Part shown: piece by piece, positions 28,181 through 36,126 of the stretch
Numbering within the stretch: position 1 is the first letter of the stretch
Layout: each line of letters begins with the position of its first letter
Origin: Bradyrhizobium sp. 170
GTDB taxonomy: Bacteria > Pseudomonadota > Alphaproteobacteria > Rhizobiales > Xanthobacteraceae
Length of the DNA: 64,000 nucleotides
Direction of reading: 5' to 3'
Assembly (NCBI RefSeq): GCF_023101085.1
Contig: NZ_CP064703.1
Span: 1-64,000 of the forward strand
Program-made: the position numbers and the translations under genes
Notes under the pieces: generated by a model
The model's database searches: none
What the model was told of the DNA's origin: nothing
What the model saw: only the letters and a program-made list of their open reading frames with translations

Positions 28181-28531
28181 ATGCGCGATCTCATTCTGCA
28201 ATGCGCTGGCGTCGCCGGAATAGCGGTGGCCCTGATTCACGGCGTGCTGGGGGAAACCAAGGTGTTTGCCAGGGCGACCATCCAGCCGGAGAGCCTGCGG
28301 ACCCTGATCCGCCTCGTATGGCAGGCGGGTACGGTGGCCTGGATCGGTGGCGGCGTGCTGCTGATTGCCGCGCCGTCGTTTGGGTCGGAGAGCGCGCGGC
28401 ACTGGATCGTCGTGACGATCGTCGCGGTCTACGCCTTTGCCGCCGCCGCCAATGCCTGGTGGTCGCGTGGCCGCGGCTTCGGCTGGAAAGCGCTCGGCGC
28501 CGTCGTCGTGCTCGCGGTGGCCGGGTACTAG
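28181..28531 (+). CDS. Small four-helix membrane protein, likely TetR target
   Basis: A 116-residue protein with about four hydrophobic segments: residues 7-24, 45-63, 75-91 and 103-115. A short polar loop (GETKVFARATIQPESLRTLI) follows helix 1. I do not recognise an efflux or enzymatic motif. The operator palindrome immediately upstream and the divergent TetR gene suggest it is induced by the regulator's ligand. The TAG stop coincides with the start of a family C repeat. Confidence 0.8.
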   Translation: MRDLILQCAGVAGIAVALIHGVLGETKVFARATIQPESLRTLIRLVWQAGTVAWIGGGVLLIAAPSFGSESARHWIVVTIVAVYAFAAAANAWWSRGRGFGWKALGAVVVLAVAGY

Positions 28532-28590
28532 AGCGTTTTCCAGCGAAGTGGAGACCGGTTCGCGACAAGAAAACGCGTCAAATCAAAAAT
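28530..28590 (+). repeat. Dispersed 3'-end repeat, family C, copy 3
   Basis: AGAGCGTTTTCCAGCGAAGT begins at the stop codon of the small membrane protein gene, with the inverted pair GCGTTTTC/GAAAACGC and the A-rich end GTCAAATCAAAAAT. A perfect 17-bp hairpin follows directly. Confidence 0.82.
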
Positions 28591-28591
28591 C

Positions 28592-28628
28592 CAGAGCCCC
28601 GTTCCGATTCCATCGGAACGGGGCTCTG
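28592..28628. terminator. Perfect 17-bp hairpin between convergent genes
   Basis: CAGAGCCCCGTTCCGAT (28592-28608) pairs perfectly with 28612-28628 across a 3-base loop. It sits 5 bases from the stop of the Lon-domain gene and after a family C repeat. It lacks a strong T-run on either strand, so it may act as an RNA-stability or bidirectional stop element. Confidence 0.75.
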
Positions 28629-28633
28629 AAGCG

Positions 28634-29308
28634 CTACTGCAGCCCGGTGTCGCCGCTGGTTCGCTTCTTGGCGAGGTCCATTTCGGTCACCGCGATCAGG
28701 ATCTCGGCGCGGGTTTTCAGGTCGAGCGCTTCCAGCATCGCCTGCTTCTCCGCCGGACCATAGGGCGACATCATGGCGAGCGCGTTGACCAGCGCCTCGT
28801 TCGGCGCGCTCTCGATACCTTCCCAATCCACCTTCAGATTGTTGGCTTCGAGAAAATCGGTCAGCACGTCGAGCAAGGCCGCGCGGTCGACGGCTTCTTC
28901 GCCTTTGCGCGCAACGAAGTCGTCGGCATAGGGAAAGAAATCCACCTTGCATTGCCGGTACGCGGTCAGTGCCGAGATTTCCTCGACCACCTTGAAGCGC
29001 GCGACGCCGGTCAGTTCCAGGATGTAGCGGCCGTCGCCGGATTCGGCGAGTTGCGTGATGCGGCCGACGCAGCCGACCCGGAACAGCTCCGGCCGGGCCT
29101 CGTCCCTGCTGTGCGAAGTATCCGGCTGGATCATCCCGATCAGCCGGTGACCGTCGCGTAGCGCGTCGTCTACCATCGCCAGATAACGCGGCTCGAAAAT
29201 ATTGAGCGGCATCTGGCCGCGCGGCAGCAACAGCGCGCCCGGCAATGGAAACACCGGAATGATTTCGGGAAGCTCGCCGGGTCCGCGGTATTCGGCATTG
29301 ATCGGCAT
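28634..29308 (-). CDS. Lon substrate-binding (LonSB/ATP-dependent protease La N-terminal) domain protein
   Basis: A 224-residue stand-alone LonSB domain: IPVFPLPGALLLPRGQMPLNIFEPRYLAMV at the N-terminus is the hallmark, followed by IGMIQP, VGCVGRITQ and ILELTGVARFKV strands and a helical C-terminus. There is no AAA+ or protease part, so it is not Lon itself; the role of stand-alone members is unclear. The thioredoxin-like gene ends 41 bases from its start... on the same strand, consistent with an operon. Confidence 0.92.
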   Translation of the reverse strand: MPINAEYRGPGELPEIIPVFPLPGALLLPRGQMPLNIFEPRYLAMVDDALRDGHRLIGMIQPDTSHSRDEARPELFRVGCVGRITQLAESGDGRYILELTGVARFKVVEEISALTAYRQCKVDFFPYADDFVARKGEEAVDRAALLDVLTDFLEANNLKVDWEGIESAPNEALVNALAMMSPYGPAEKQAMLEALDLKTRAEILIAVTEMDLAKKRTSGDTGLQ

Positions 29309-29348
29309 TTGCAGTCCCGGTCAGTTTGCTGGTTCGGTGGAATACGCT

Positions 29349-30272
29349 CTACGAGAAGAGAATCGTCGACAGCTGCTTTCGTCCCTCGACGGTGGCTTCG
29401 TCGGCGCCGCCCCACGCCTCGAAGAACTGCACCAGTTGCTTGCGCGCGCCGTCATCGTTCCACTTGCGATCGCGCTTGACGATCTCCAGCAACTGGTTGG
29501 TCGCCTCTGTGCGCTTGCCGAGTGCGTTGAGCGCGGTCGCAAGGTCGAATCGCGCCTGATGGTCGAGCGGGTTTGCGGCGACCTTTTGTTCCAGCTCGGT
29601 CACCGGACCGACCGCCTGGGCCTGCTCGGCGAGATCGATCGAGGCCTGCACCGCCTTGACCGCGGCGTCATTGCGCTTCGATTCCGGCACCATCGCCAGC
29701 GTCTGCTTGGCCTGTTCGACCGCGCCCGTCGTCACATAGCATTTCGCGAGCCCCGCCAGCGCAGCAATATTGGTGGCATCGAAACCCAGTATTTCGGCGT
29801 AGATCTGGGCCGCCGCGGCAGGGTCGCCTTCCGCCAGCACGGTCTCGGCCTCCTGCAGGATCTCTGCGATGTTCGGCTCGCCCGGCGCCGTCATGCCCTT
29901 GGTGAGCTTGTCGATGAAGGCGTTGACCTGGCTCTCCGGCACCGCGCCCATGAAGCCGTCGGCGGGCTGGCCACCCACGAACGCGATCACGGCCGGGATC
30001 GACTGAATGCCCATCTGGCCGGGGATGGCCGGATGCTCGTCGATATTCATCTTGACCAGCTTGACCTTGCCCTTCGCCGCGCGGACTGCCTTTTCGAGAA
30101 CGGGCGTGAGCTGGCGGCAAGGCCCGCACCACGGCGCCCAGAAGTCGATCAGCACGGGCTGACGCTTCGATTCCTCGATGACATCCTTCACGAATGTCTG
30201 GGTGGTCGTCTCCTTGATCAGATCGGGTGCTGCCTGCGGCGCCGGGCCGCCGCCCTGCTCAACTATCGTCAC
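29349..30272 (-). CDS. Thioredoxin/TPR co-chaperone (YbbN/CnoX-like)
   Basis: A 307-residue fusion of an N-terminal thioredoxin domain (about residues 20-130) and a C-terminal TPR-like helical region (150-300). The redox motif WCGPC is intact at residues 48-52, with cis-Pro in SIPAVIAF. E. coli CnoX/YbbN has a similar architecture and hands clients to chaperones; rhizobial members keep the CGPC pair and may also have reductase activity. It lies upstream of the LonSB gene, a common pairing in rhizobia. Confidence 0.93.
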   Translation of the reverse strand: MTIVEQGGGPAPQAAPDLIKETTTQTFVKDVIEESKRQPVLIDFWAPWCGPCRQLTPVLEKAVRAAKGKVKLVKMNIDEHPAIPGQMGIQSIPAVIAFVGGQPADGFMGAVPESQVNAFIDKLTKGMTAPGEPNIAEILQEAETVLAEGDPAAAAQIYAEILGFDATNIAALAGLAKCYVTTGAVEQAKQTLAMVPESKRNDAAVKAVQASIDLAEQAQAVGPVTELEQKVAANPLDHQARFDLATALNALGKRTEATNQLLEIVKRDRKWNDDGARKQLVQFFEAWGGADEATVEGRKQLSTILFS

Positions 30273-30284
30273 GGTATCCTCGCC

Positions 30285-30805
30285 TGATGTCTTGAGAAGA
30301 TGTCTTTGGAATTCGGGCCCGTTCTAGCACGGCTAGGGGCGAAGTTCCTCCTCCGCTAGATGGCGGCTTGGCCACAAAATTCAATCGGCAGGCGTCTTCC
30401 GGATTATCGGAGGCCGGATGGGCCGGAACCCTCCTCGGGACGTCGATGCCCCGCCGAGGCAAGCCAAGGGACCGTCGCAAGCGACCGTCGCAAGGGACCT
30501 TCGATGGGCGATTGCGGCGTGTGGGACCAAATGACGGGGACGTTGGGGAGGCTGGTTCGAAAAATGCCCCGAATCGCCCCGCGTCGCGCTGGCGGCCTGG
30601 CCTTGGGTTCCCGACTTGGGCTCCCGACTTGGGCTCAAGGAGCCGACAATCCCCGTTTAGGCATTGTTTCGGACCGATTCGCTCCCATTTGTTAATGAAA
30701 TCGGATGATCCGCGTGGCATCGGATCGCACGCGGACTGTTGCATTCACGGTCCGCATTTGGCATAGGTCTGCCGTTGACGGCGAACGTTCGCCGCCATCT
30801 CGGAT
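30285..30805. other. 520-base non-coding stretch with short direct repeats
   Basis: No convincing gene: the open frames here overlap antisense and lack start context or family resemblance. Seen are two tandem-like short repeats, GACCGTCGCAAG twice near 30473-30500 and CCCGACTTGGGCT twice near 30608-30634. The right end must hold the promoter for tRNA-Gly. I see no known structured RNA. Confidence 0.5.
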
Positions 30806-30880
<75 letters not shown>

Positions 30881-30916
30881 GATTTTTCTTCTATGGCAAA
30901 CTACCGGATCGATGAC

Positions 30917-30936
30917 AGGCCGCCGTTTGGCGGCCT
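30917..30936. terminator. Hairpin downstream of tRNA-Gly
   Basis: Perfect 8-bp stem AGGCCGCC/GGCGGCCT with a 4-base loop, 37 bases past the tRNA. It has no strong U-run, so termination is only suggested. It lies between the convergent tRNA and DUF2235 genes. Confidence 0.5.
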
Positions 30937-31012
30937 TGTCGTTGGCGGGCCGATGCGCGCCTAACGATACGGCCTTCACGATGCATGCTGCCGGCCGAAC
31001 CCTTATCGAACA

Positions 31013-33631
31013 TCACTTGCTCGGAATGCGAACGATCCGAACCCTTGCCGTTCCCGTGTTCACGTCACGGAAAAGGCCCGGCCAGAACCCGCTCACCGGC
31101 TTGTTCAAATAGACGTAAAGCTCGCCGTCGTTCTTCGGCTTGAACGTCTCGCTCAAATACTCGACCGTTCGAGGGTCGTCGCGCGTGTCGATGAAGTTTT
31201 CCGTATTGCCGGTCTCTCCATAGCGGGTCATGACCCGTCCAAACGGACGATCGAAAGTGCGTCTGATCGGATATGCGGCACTCAAGGCCGTCATTTGCGC
31301 CAAGGCGACCGCCGAACCCCACCAGCCGGCGTCCTTGTGGTGCCAGAACTCGCTCAACGGCATTCCACCCGGGCCCGAGGGTGCGCCAAGAAATGACCAT
31401 TCATCCGTCTTGCTGATCTCGAACGTGTAAGTCTGGGAGGCAAAAACCTTGACCTTGGTCGACGTGCAAACATTGCGGGTGTCAAATTCGGTTTTCACGG
31501 CACAGAGTTTCCTGCACGTGTCGGGAAGCGTGCCGTCGGCCGCCTGGGTGCACAGCCCCACCTCGGCCGACGTACAAAGGTCGAGCTTGCTCGCCTTGGG
31601 GTCTGGCTCGCAGAAATTACCGAAACTGTCCCGGACATTGAAAATGTAATGGCTCGCGAGCGCGACGCCGCCGTACAGAAACAGGAGCGCGAAGATTCCT
31701 GGCGCAATCTTGAGTTTGATAGTGGTGATGACTTGCTTGTAGGCGTCCTTCAGCCTGAGCCAGGCGATCACCGAGTCCGTCAGCAACATCGTGATCAGGA
31801 TCATGATGGCGAAGAACCGGAAATAGGGCTTGGTAATGCTGTCGATGAATATCTGCAGGACCTCCGGCGCCGCGGGGATCGGGTATCCGAACCAGCCCGG
31901 CGCCGGATAGAGCGCGATCGGTAACAGGCCAAAGCAGAGCAGTTTCTGCAATGTGCTCAAGCGGTCCCGCGGCTCGGAATGCTGCGCATGTATGTCGAAT
32001 TTCGACAGGCTCACCCGCCACGCGGAACGCATCTGGTCGGTGATCCAGCTCCGGAGGCCGGCGCTCAACCACAGCAACAGCGCGACAAGTCCTGCATGAA
32101 GCACAAACGAAAGTGGATCTCTCGCATACGCGTTTATCCAGCGTGAGGCAGCTTCCGGCAGGGCCATGCCGACCATGCGGATCACGTCGGAAACCGGCCT
32201 GAGCCGGGTGGTGTACTCGGCCGCGGGGAGCAATTGAGACGTCAGCGGATAGGTCAGCAGATAGACCGAGGCGATCACGGTCAGGAAGTAAATGATGCGC
32301 CGCCGCCAGATCGAACTTCCGACAACGTGTTCCTGCGTCTTTGCGCGTCCGCGCGCAGCCTTGGAAGTTTCGTACCCCAGCTTGTCCGGTGAAACGATCT
32401 TCTCGTCGTAGGTCAGGATTTCGTAGGCGGGCGGCAGTCCGACCGGCGCATAGAGATGCGCATCGATGGCGATGCGCGCGAACACGCTTTCGTGGATTTT
32501 CGGCATCGCGATCTTCACGCAGTCGCGCTTGTCGTCCGAATATCGCGTGTCCGACAGCGCGGCTACGCTCCGTGGTCCGTAACGGTAGTAGCCGCCCAGC
32601 CCGTTTCGCGAATCATAAATCCGGCCGTGCTTGTCCTGGGTCGATCGGACGCGTTTGAAGGCGTCGGGATCCGCGTCCGGAGCTTCCTTCAGGGTGACGC
32701 CGCGACGCTTTGCTTCGGACAGAATCCAGGTGAGCGACACATGGGCGAGCGAATCGTCGGGATATCCGCCGCCGACATTGGAATGCACGCCGGCGAACCA
32801 GACCTGCGTGATCCGTTCCGAATCGGTGCCTCTGGTGCCGGTAGCGACAGTTTCCGGGCTCTCGTCCCACAGCAGCGGATGGAATGTGGTGCGCTCATCG
32901 TCGAGCGAGAGGGCATGGCAGGCCTTGCGAACCAGGGGATTAAGCTGCCGGTCGGGCAGTTCGAGCGGCCAGAGATAGCGGCTGATGCCCCTCGTCATCT
33001 CGTCGATGGGCAGGCCGTAGGCGGCAACGGTATCCCACAGGCCGAGGAAAGCCACATGATCGACCGGGCGCTGATTCTTGTCATGCTCGGCGGAAACGAA
33101 CAGGTCGCGCAGTTTTCGGAACACCCATTCGACCTGAAATCGCGTTTTGAAACATTCCGCCCGGTGGGCCCGGTAGGCCGCGGCGACCTTTCGATCGAGC
33201 TCCTCCTCGGTCTGATAGCTCACCAGCCCCTGTTCGCAGATCAGCCCGTTCACCACGCGGATGGTGAAGGCGCCGCGGCTGAACCCGAAGGCAAAGATGT
33301 CGTCGCCCTGGTAGGGGCCGCATTTCTCTTCGCGATTTTCTGCTTTGGCGGCGGCGGCTTCGAGCGCCAGATAGTCGAGATGCGAGCGATAATTGCGGCA
33401 GGCAAACTTGTAGATATCCAGCACGTTCCGCTTCAGACCGAAGCCGAAGGCGCCGCCCAGGATCGCGAAGGGCTTGAAGGATGAGGTGCCGACCCCGTCG
33501 TCGTAGAATGCAATCTGTTCCGAGCTCGTCAGGTCGAGCGACTCGAACGTCCGCCATACATTGGTGCGCCAGACCTTGCCGGCGGAATTGCCGGTGCCGT
33601 CCGAGAGCAGAATGATCCGCTTGTTGGCCAT
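31013..33631 (-). CDS. DUF2235 alpha/beta-hydrolase with C-terminal membrane region
   Basis: An 872-residue protein. Residues 1-400 form a DUF2235 (Tle1-like) alpha/beta-hydrolase: IILLSDGTGNSAGK at the start, nucleophile elbow GFSRGA with Ser118, a VAFLGLWDTVAAYG strand and GVHSNVGGGYPD carrying likely acid/His residues. Related domains occur in type VI phospholipase effectors, but no secretion genes are nearby. From about residue 425 come five hydrophobic segments, then a roughly 50-residue loop with six cysteines (FCEP, LCTS, LCTQ, TCRK, LCAV, VCTS) and a C-terminal domain. The membrane part and the cysteine loop are not explained by the hydrolase annotation. Substrate unknown. Confidence 0.88.
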   Translation of the reverse strand: MANKRIILLSDGTGNSAGKVWRTNVWRTFESLDLTSSEQIAFYDDGVGTSSFKPFAILGGAFGFGLKRNVLDIYKFACRNYRSHLDYLALEAAAAKAENREEKCGPYQGDDIFAFGFSRGAFTIRVVNGLICEQGLVSYQTEEELDRKVAAAYRAHRAECFKTRFQVEWVFRKLRDLFVSAEHDKNQRPVDHVAFLGLWDTVAAYGLPIDEMTRGISRYLWPLELPDRQLNPLVRKACHALSLDDERTTFHPLLWDESPETVATGTRGTDSERITQVWFAGVHSNVGGGYPDDSLAHVSLTWILSEAKRRGVTLKEAPDADPDAFKRVRSTQDKHGRIYDSRNGLGGYYRYGPRSVAALSDTRYSDDKRDCVKIAMPKIHESVFARIAIDAHLYAPVGLPPAYEILTYDEKIVSPDKLGYETSKAARGRAKTQEHVVGSSIWRRRIIYFLTVIASVYLLTYPLTSQLLPAAEYTTRLRPVSDVIRMVGMALPEAASRWINAYARDPLSFVLHAGLVALLLWLSAGLRSWITDQMRSAWRVSLSKFDIHAQHSEPRDRLSTLQKLLCFGLLPIALYPAPGWFGYPIPAAPEVLQIFIDSITKPYFRFFAIMILITMLLTDSVIAWLRLKDAYKQVITTIKLKIAPGIFALLFLYGGVALASHYIFNVRDSFGNFCEPDPKASKLDLCTSAEVGLCTQAADGTLPDTCRKLCAVKTEFDTRNVCTSTKVKVFASQTYTFEISKTDEWSFLGAPSGPGGMPLSEFWHHKDAGWWGSAVALAQMTALSAAYPIRRTFDRPFGRVMTRYGETGNTENFIDTRDDPRTVEYLSETFKPKNDGELYVYLNKPVSGFWPGLFRDVNTGTARVRIVRIPSK

Positions 33632-34057
33632 ACGGACGCTCGCTCAAGCCCGGTCGAGGGAGACCGGTACTTCGTAAGGGCATGCGAAAAGTTTCTCAGG
33701 GATTTGGCCCCTCCACTATGAAATGGGCCACAATTGCGTTGCCCATTTGCCGTCAGGAAAGATGACGCGCGATCCGCTGATGTGGAACGCCGCCCACTTG
33801 CGCGCCTTGCGAGGAGGCGCATGCGTTCGCTCGACACGAATATTGCGGTGCAGCGGGGCGCAACTGCGAACGCAGCTGCTTAGCAATCCATCTCACAATT
33901 TGGTTTGGTCTGACAGAGCGGCGCAGCCTGCGCTTCTCTCCGGCATCGGATGTGCTACCATTTTGTGGTCTGTTTCTTTTTACCAGACCAAGTTCGTCTC
34001 TCGAACGTTTCAAAATAATAACAGGCGCAGCCGCCAGGCTGCATAGGGAGTGACGCG
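33632..34057. other. 426-base divergent intergenic region
   Basis: No gene supported on either strand. Contains a small inverted pair GGTCTG/CAGACC near 33967-33990 and a GGGAG ribosome-binding site just before the dehydrogenase start. It should carry promoters for the two flanking divergent genes; I see no recognised operator. Confidence 0.5.
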
Positions 34058-35317
34058 ATGAAATCGGCTTTCAATCGATCCATTCTTGCGCTCGCAGCCA
34101 TCCTCGTTGTCGCAGGGGCTGGCCAGGCCAACGCGCAACAGAAGCCCCTGAAGAAATACGAGTCCGGCACCAAGGAGTTCTGGACCAACCCGCCGCCGGA
34201 CTGGTTCCTCGGCGACGAGACCGAAGCCCAGAAGGGCCAGGCGCCGCCCTCCGGTCCGCCGACCGGCGTATCGGACGCCGAACTTGCGGCAACGATGAAG
34301 AAGATCAAGCTGCCGCAAGGCTTCAGTATAGAAGTTTATGCCTCCAACGTTCTGGAGGCGCGGCAGATGGCCTGGGGCGACAAGGGCACGCTGTTTGTCG
34401 GCTCCTTCAGCCTCGGCAATGTCTACGCGATCAAAGAGAGTGGCGGAAAGAGGGAGGTCAAGACCGTCCTCAAGGGGCTCAACATGCCGACCGGCCTCGC
34501 CTTTCTCGATGGCGCGCTCTACGTCGTCGCGATCAACAAGCTGATCAAATACGAAAACGCCGAAGCCAATCTCGACAATCTCGGCGCCGGCAAGGTGGTG
34601 TATGACGACATGCCAACCTACGTTGCGCATGGCTGGAAATACATCGCCGTCGACAAGGATGGCTGGTTCTATATGCCGTTCGGACCTCCCTTCAACATCG
34701 GCATCCCGCCCACCAGCCTCTCGCAGATCCGCCGCGTCGATCCCAAAACCGGCAATGCCGAGATCTGGGCGCTTGGCGTCCGCAACAGCGTCGGCGGCGA
34801 CGTCGATCCACGCTCGGGGCGATACTGGTTCACGGAGAACGCGCGCGACTGGATCAGCGACGACATGCCGAGCGACAAGCTCAACATGATCTCGAAGATC
34901 GGCGAGCATTTCGGCTATCCCTACTGCCATCAGGGCGATATGCCGGACCCGAAATTCGCGATGGGTCACAAGTGCTCCGAGTTCACGCCGCCCGTGGTCA
35001 ATCTCGGTGCACACGTGGCGCCGCTCGGCATGAAGTTCTATACCGGCGACCAATTTCCGCCTGAGTACAAGAACAACATCCTGATCGCCGAGCATGGCTC
35101 CTGGAATCGGTACAAGTACCAGGGCGCCCGGATCAAGCGCGTGATCGTCGATGCCGACGGCAAGAACGCCAAGTCGGAGATCTTTGCCTCCGGCTGGCTC
35201 GAGGGCGATACGGGCTATCTCGGCCGTCCGAACGACATCATCCTCGACAAGGACGGTTCGATACTGGTGTCCGACGACTGGGCCGGCGCCATCTATCGCA
35301 TCAGCTACAAGAAGTAG
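34058..35317 (+). CDS. Periplasmic sorbosone dehydrogenase-like (PQQ/Gdh-type beta-propeller) protein
   Basis: A 419-residue exported protein: signal peptide (LALAAILVVAGAGQANA), then a six-bladed-propeller sequence of the L-sorbosone/soluble glucose dehydrogenase group. Blades are visible as repeats such as KGTLFVGSFSLGNVYAI, PTGLAFLDGALYV, GVRNSVGGDVDPRSG, GYPYCHQGDMPDPKF and LIAEHGSWNRYKYQGARIKRV. Such enzymes oxidise sugars or alcohols with PQQ and pass electrons to cytochromes. The diheme cytochrome c gene follows after 85 bases, supporting an electron-transfer pair. The real substrate is unknown. Confidence 0.88.
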   Translation: MKSAFNRSILALAAILVVAGAGQANAQQKPLKKYESGTKEFWTNPPPDWFLGDETEAQKGQAPPSGPPTGVSDAELAATMKKIKLPQGFSIEVYASNVLEARQMAWGDKGTLFVGSFSLGNVYAIKESGGKREVKTVLKGLNMPTGLAFLDGALYVVAINKLIKYENAEANLDNLGAGKVVYDDMPTYVAHGWKYIAVDKDGWFYMPFGPPFNIGIPPTSLSQIRRVDPKTGNAEIWALGVRNSVGGDVDPRSGRYWFTENARDWISDDMPSDKLNMISKIGEHFGYPYCHQGDMPDPKFAMGHKCSEFTPPVVNLGAHVAPLGMKFYTGDQFPPEYKNNILIAEHGSWNRYKYQGARIKRVIVDADGKNAKSEIFASGWLEGDTGYLGRPNDIILDKDGSILVSDDWAGAIYRISYKK

Positions 35318-35330
35318 GACGTCAACCGAT

Positions 35331-35372
35331 CAGGGGCTGCGGTTACTCGGGAACGGGTGGCCGCAGCCCCTG
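35331..35372 (+). terminator. 12-bp hairpin between dehydrogenase and cytochrome genes
   Basis: CAGGGGCTGCGG (35331-35342) pairs perfectly with CCGCAGCCCCTG (35361-35372), followed by TTGTTTGG. It lies 14 bases past the dehydrogenase stop and could partly terminate, or stabilise the upstream message and lower cytochrome expression. Confidence 0.7.
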
Positions 35373-35402
35373 TTGTTTGGGGTGCGCTGCAGAGGAGTTC
35401 AC

Positions 35403-35987
35403 ATGCGAAATGCATTGGTCGGGATCGTGCTGGCGTCGGCAATCGCCGGCGGTTCGGCTGTTCGCGCCGCCGACATCGCGGCCGGCAAGGAGAAGGCCGA
35501 GCTGTGCGTCGGTTGCCACGGCGAGGGCGGTATTTCGCAGATGGAGAACACCCCCTCGCTCGCGGCCCAGCCCGATCTCTTCATTCAGTGGCAGCTCGTG
35601 TTTTTTCGTGCCGGCACCCGCAAGAACGAGCAGATGCAGCCGATCGTCGAGCAGCTCAACAATGAGGACATCCGCAACCTCGGCGCCTATTACGCCTCGC
35701 TTCCGCCGCCGAAGACGCCCAAGCCCGACGACAATCCGGACCTTTCAACGAAGGGCGCACAGGCGGCCGTCGGCCGGCGCTGCGCTGCATGCCACATGGA
35801 TACCTACGCCGGCACCAAGGCGGTCGCCCGCGTCGCCGGCCAGCGCGAGGAATATCTCGTGAAGGCGCTGCGGGATTACAAATCGGGCGTGCGCGCCGGT
35901 GGCGCCATGGCGGCGATGGCGGATGTCGCGTTTCCTCTCAGCGAGGAAGAGATCGAGGCGCTCGCGCATTATCTCGCGCACCTTTGA
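35403..35987 (+). CDS. Diheme cytochrome c, periplasmic
   Basis: A 194-residue protein with a signal peptide (VLASAIAGGSAVRA) and two class I cytochrome c domains, each with a heme-attachment motif: CVGCH near residue 37 and CAACH near residue 125. Probable axial Met ligands occur after each (ISQMENTPSLAAQ..., and AMAAMADVAFPLSEEE). Likely electron acceptor for the upstream dehydrogenase. The start at 35403 follows GAGGAG; an in-frame ATG at 35151 lies within the dehydrogenase gene and is rejected. Confidence 0.93.
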   Translation: MRNALVGIVLASAIAGGSAVRAADIAAGKEKAELCVGCHGEGGISQMENTPSLAAQPDLFIQWQLVFFRAGTRKNEQMQPIVEQLNNEDIRNLGAYYASLPPPKTPKPDDNPDLSTKGAQAAVGRRCAACHMDTYAGTKAVARVAGQREEYLVKALRDYKSGVRAGGAMAAMADVAFPLSEEEIEALAHYLAHL

Positions 35988-35994
35988 AGGTGGC

Positions 35995-36123
35995 GTAGCC
36001 CGGGTGAAGCGAAGCGCAACCCGGGGATAATTCGACCAGCAGGAACGAATGTCCCCGGATTACGCGGAGCCTGTCATCGGGCGCGCATTCGCGCGACCCG
36101 TTGGCTTCTCCAAGCTACGGGTC
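35995..36123. repeat. Dispersed repeat, family B, copy 2
   Basis: GTAGCCCGGGTGAAGCGAAG at the left and CCAAGCTACGGG at the right, between convergent cytochrome c and panE-like genes. Related to copies at 27236-27300 and 46532-46616. Confidence 0.75.
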
Positions 36124-36126
36124 CAA

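Noticed and set aside
30259..30766. Overlapping open frames on both strands upstream of tRNA-Gly
   Set aside because: No recognisable domains, no consistent start signals, and mutual overlap in several frames.
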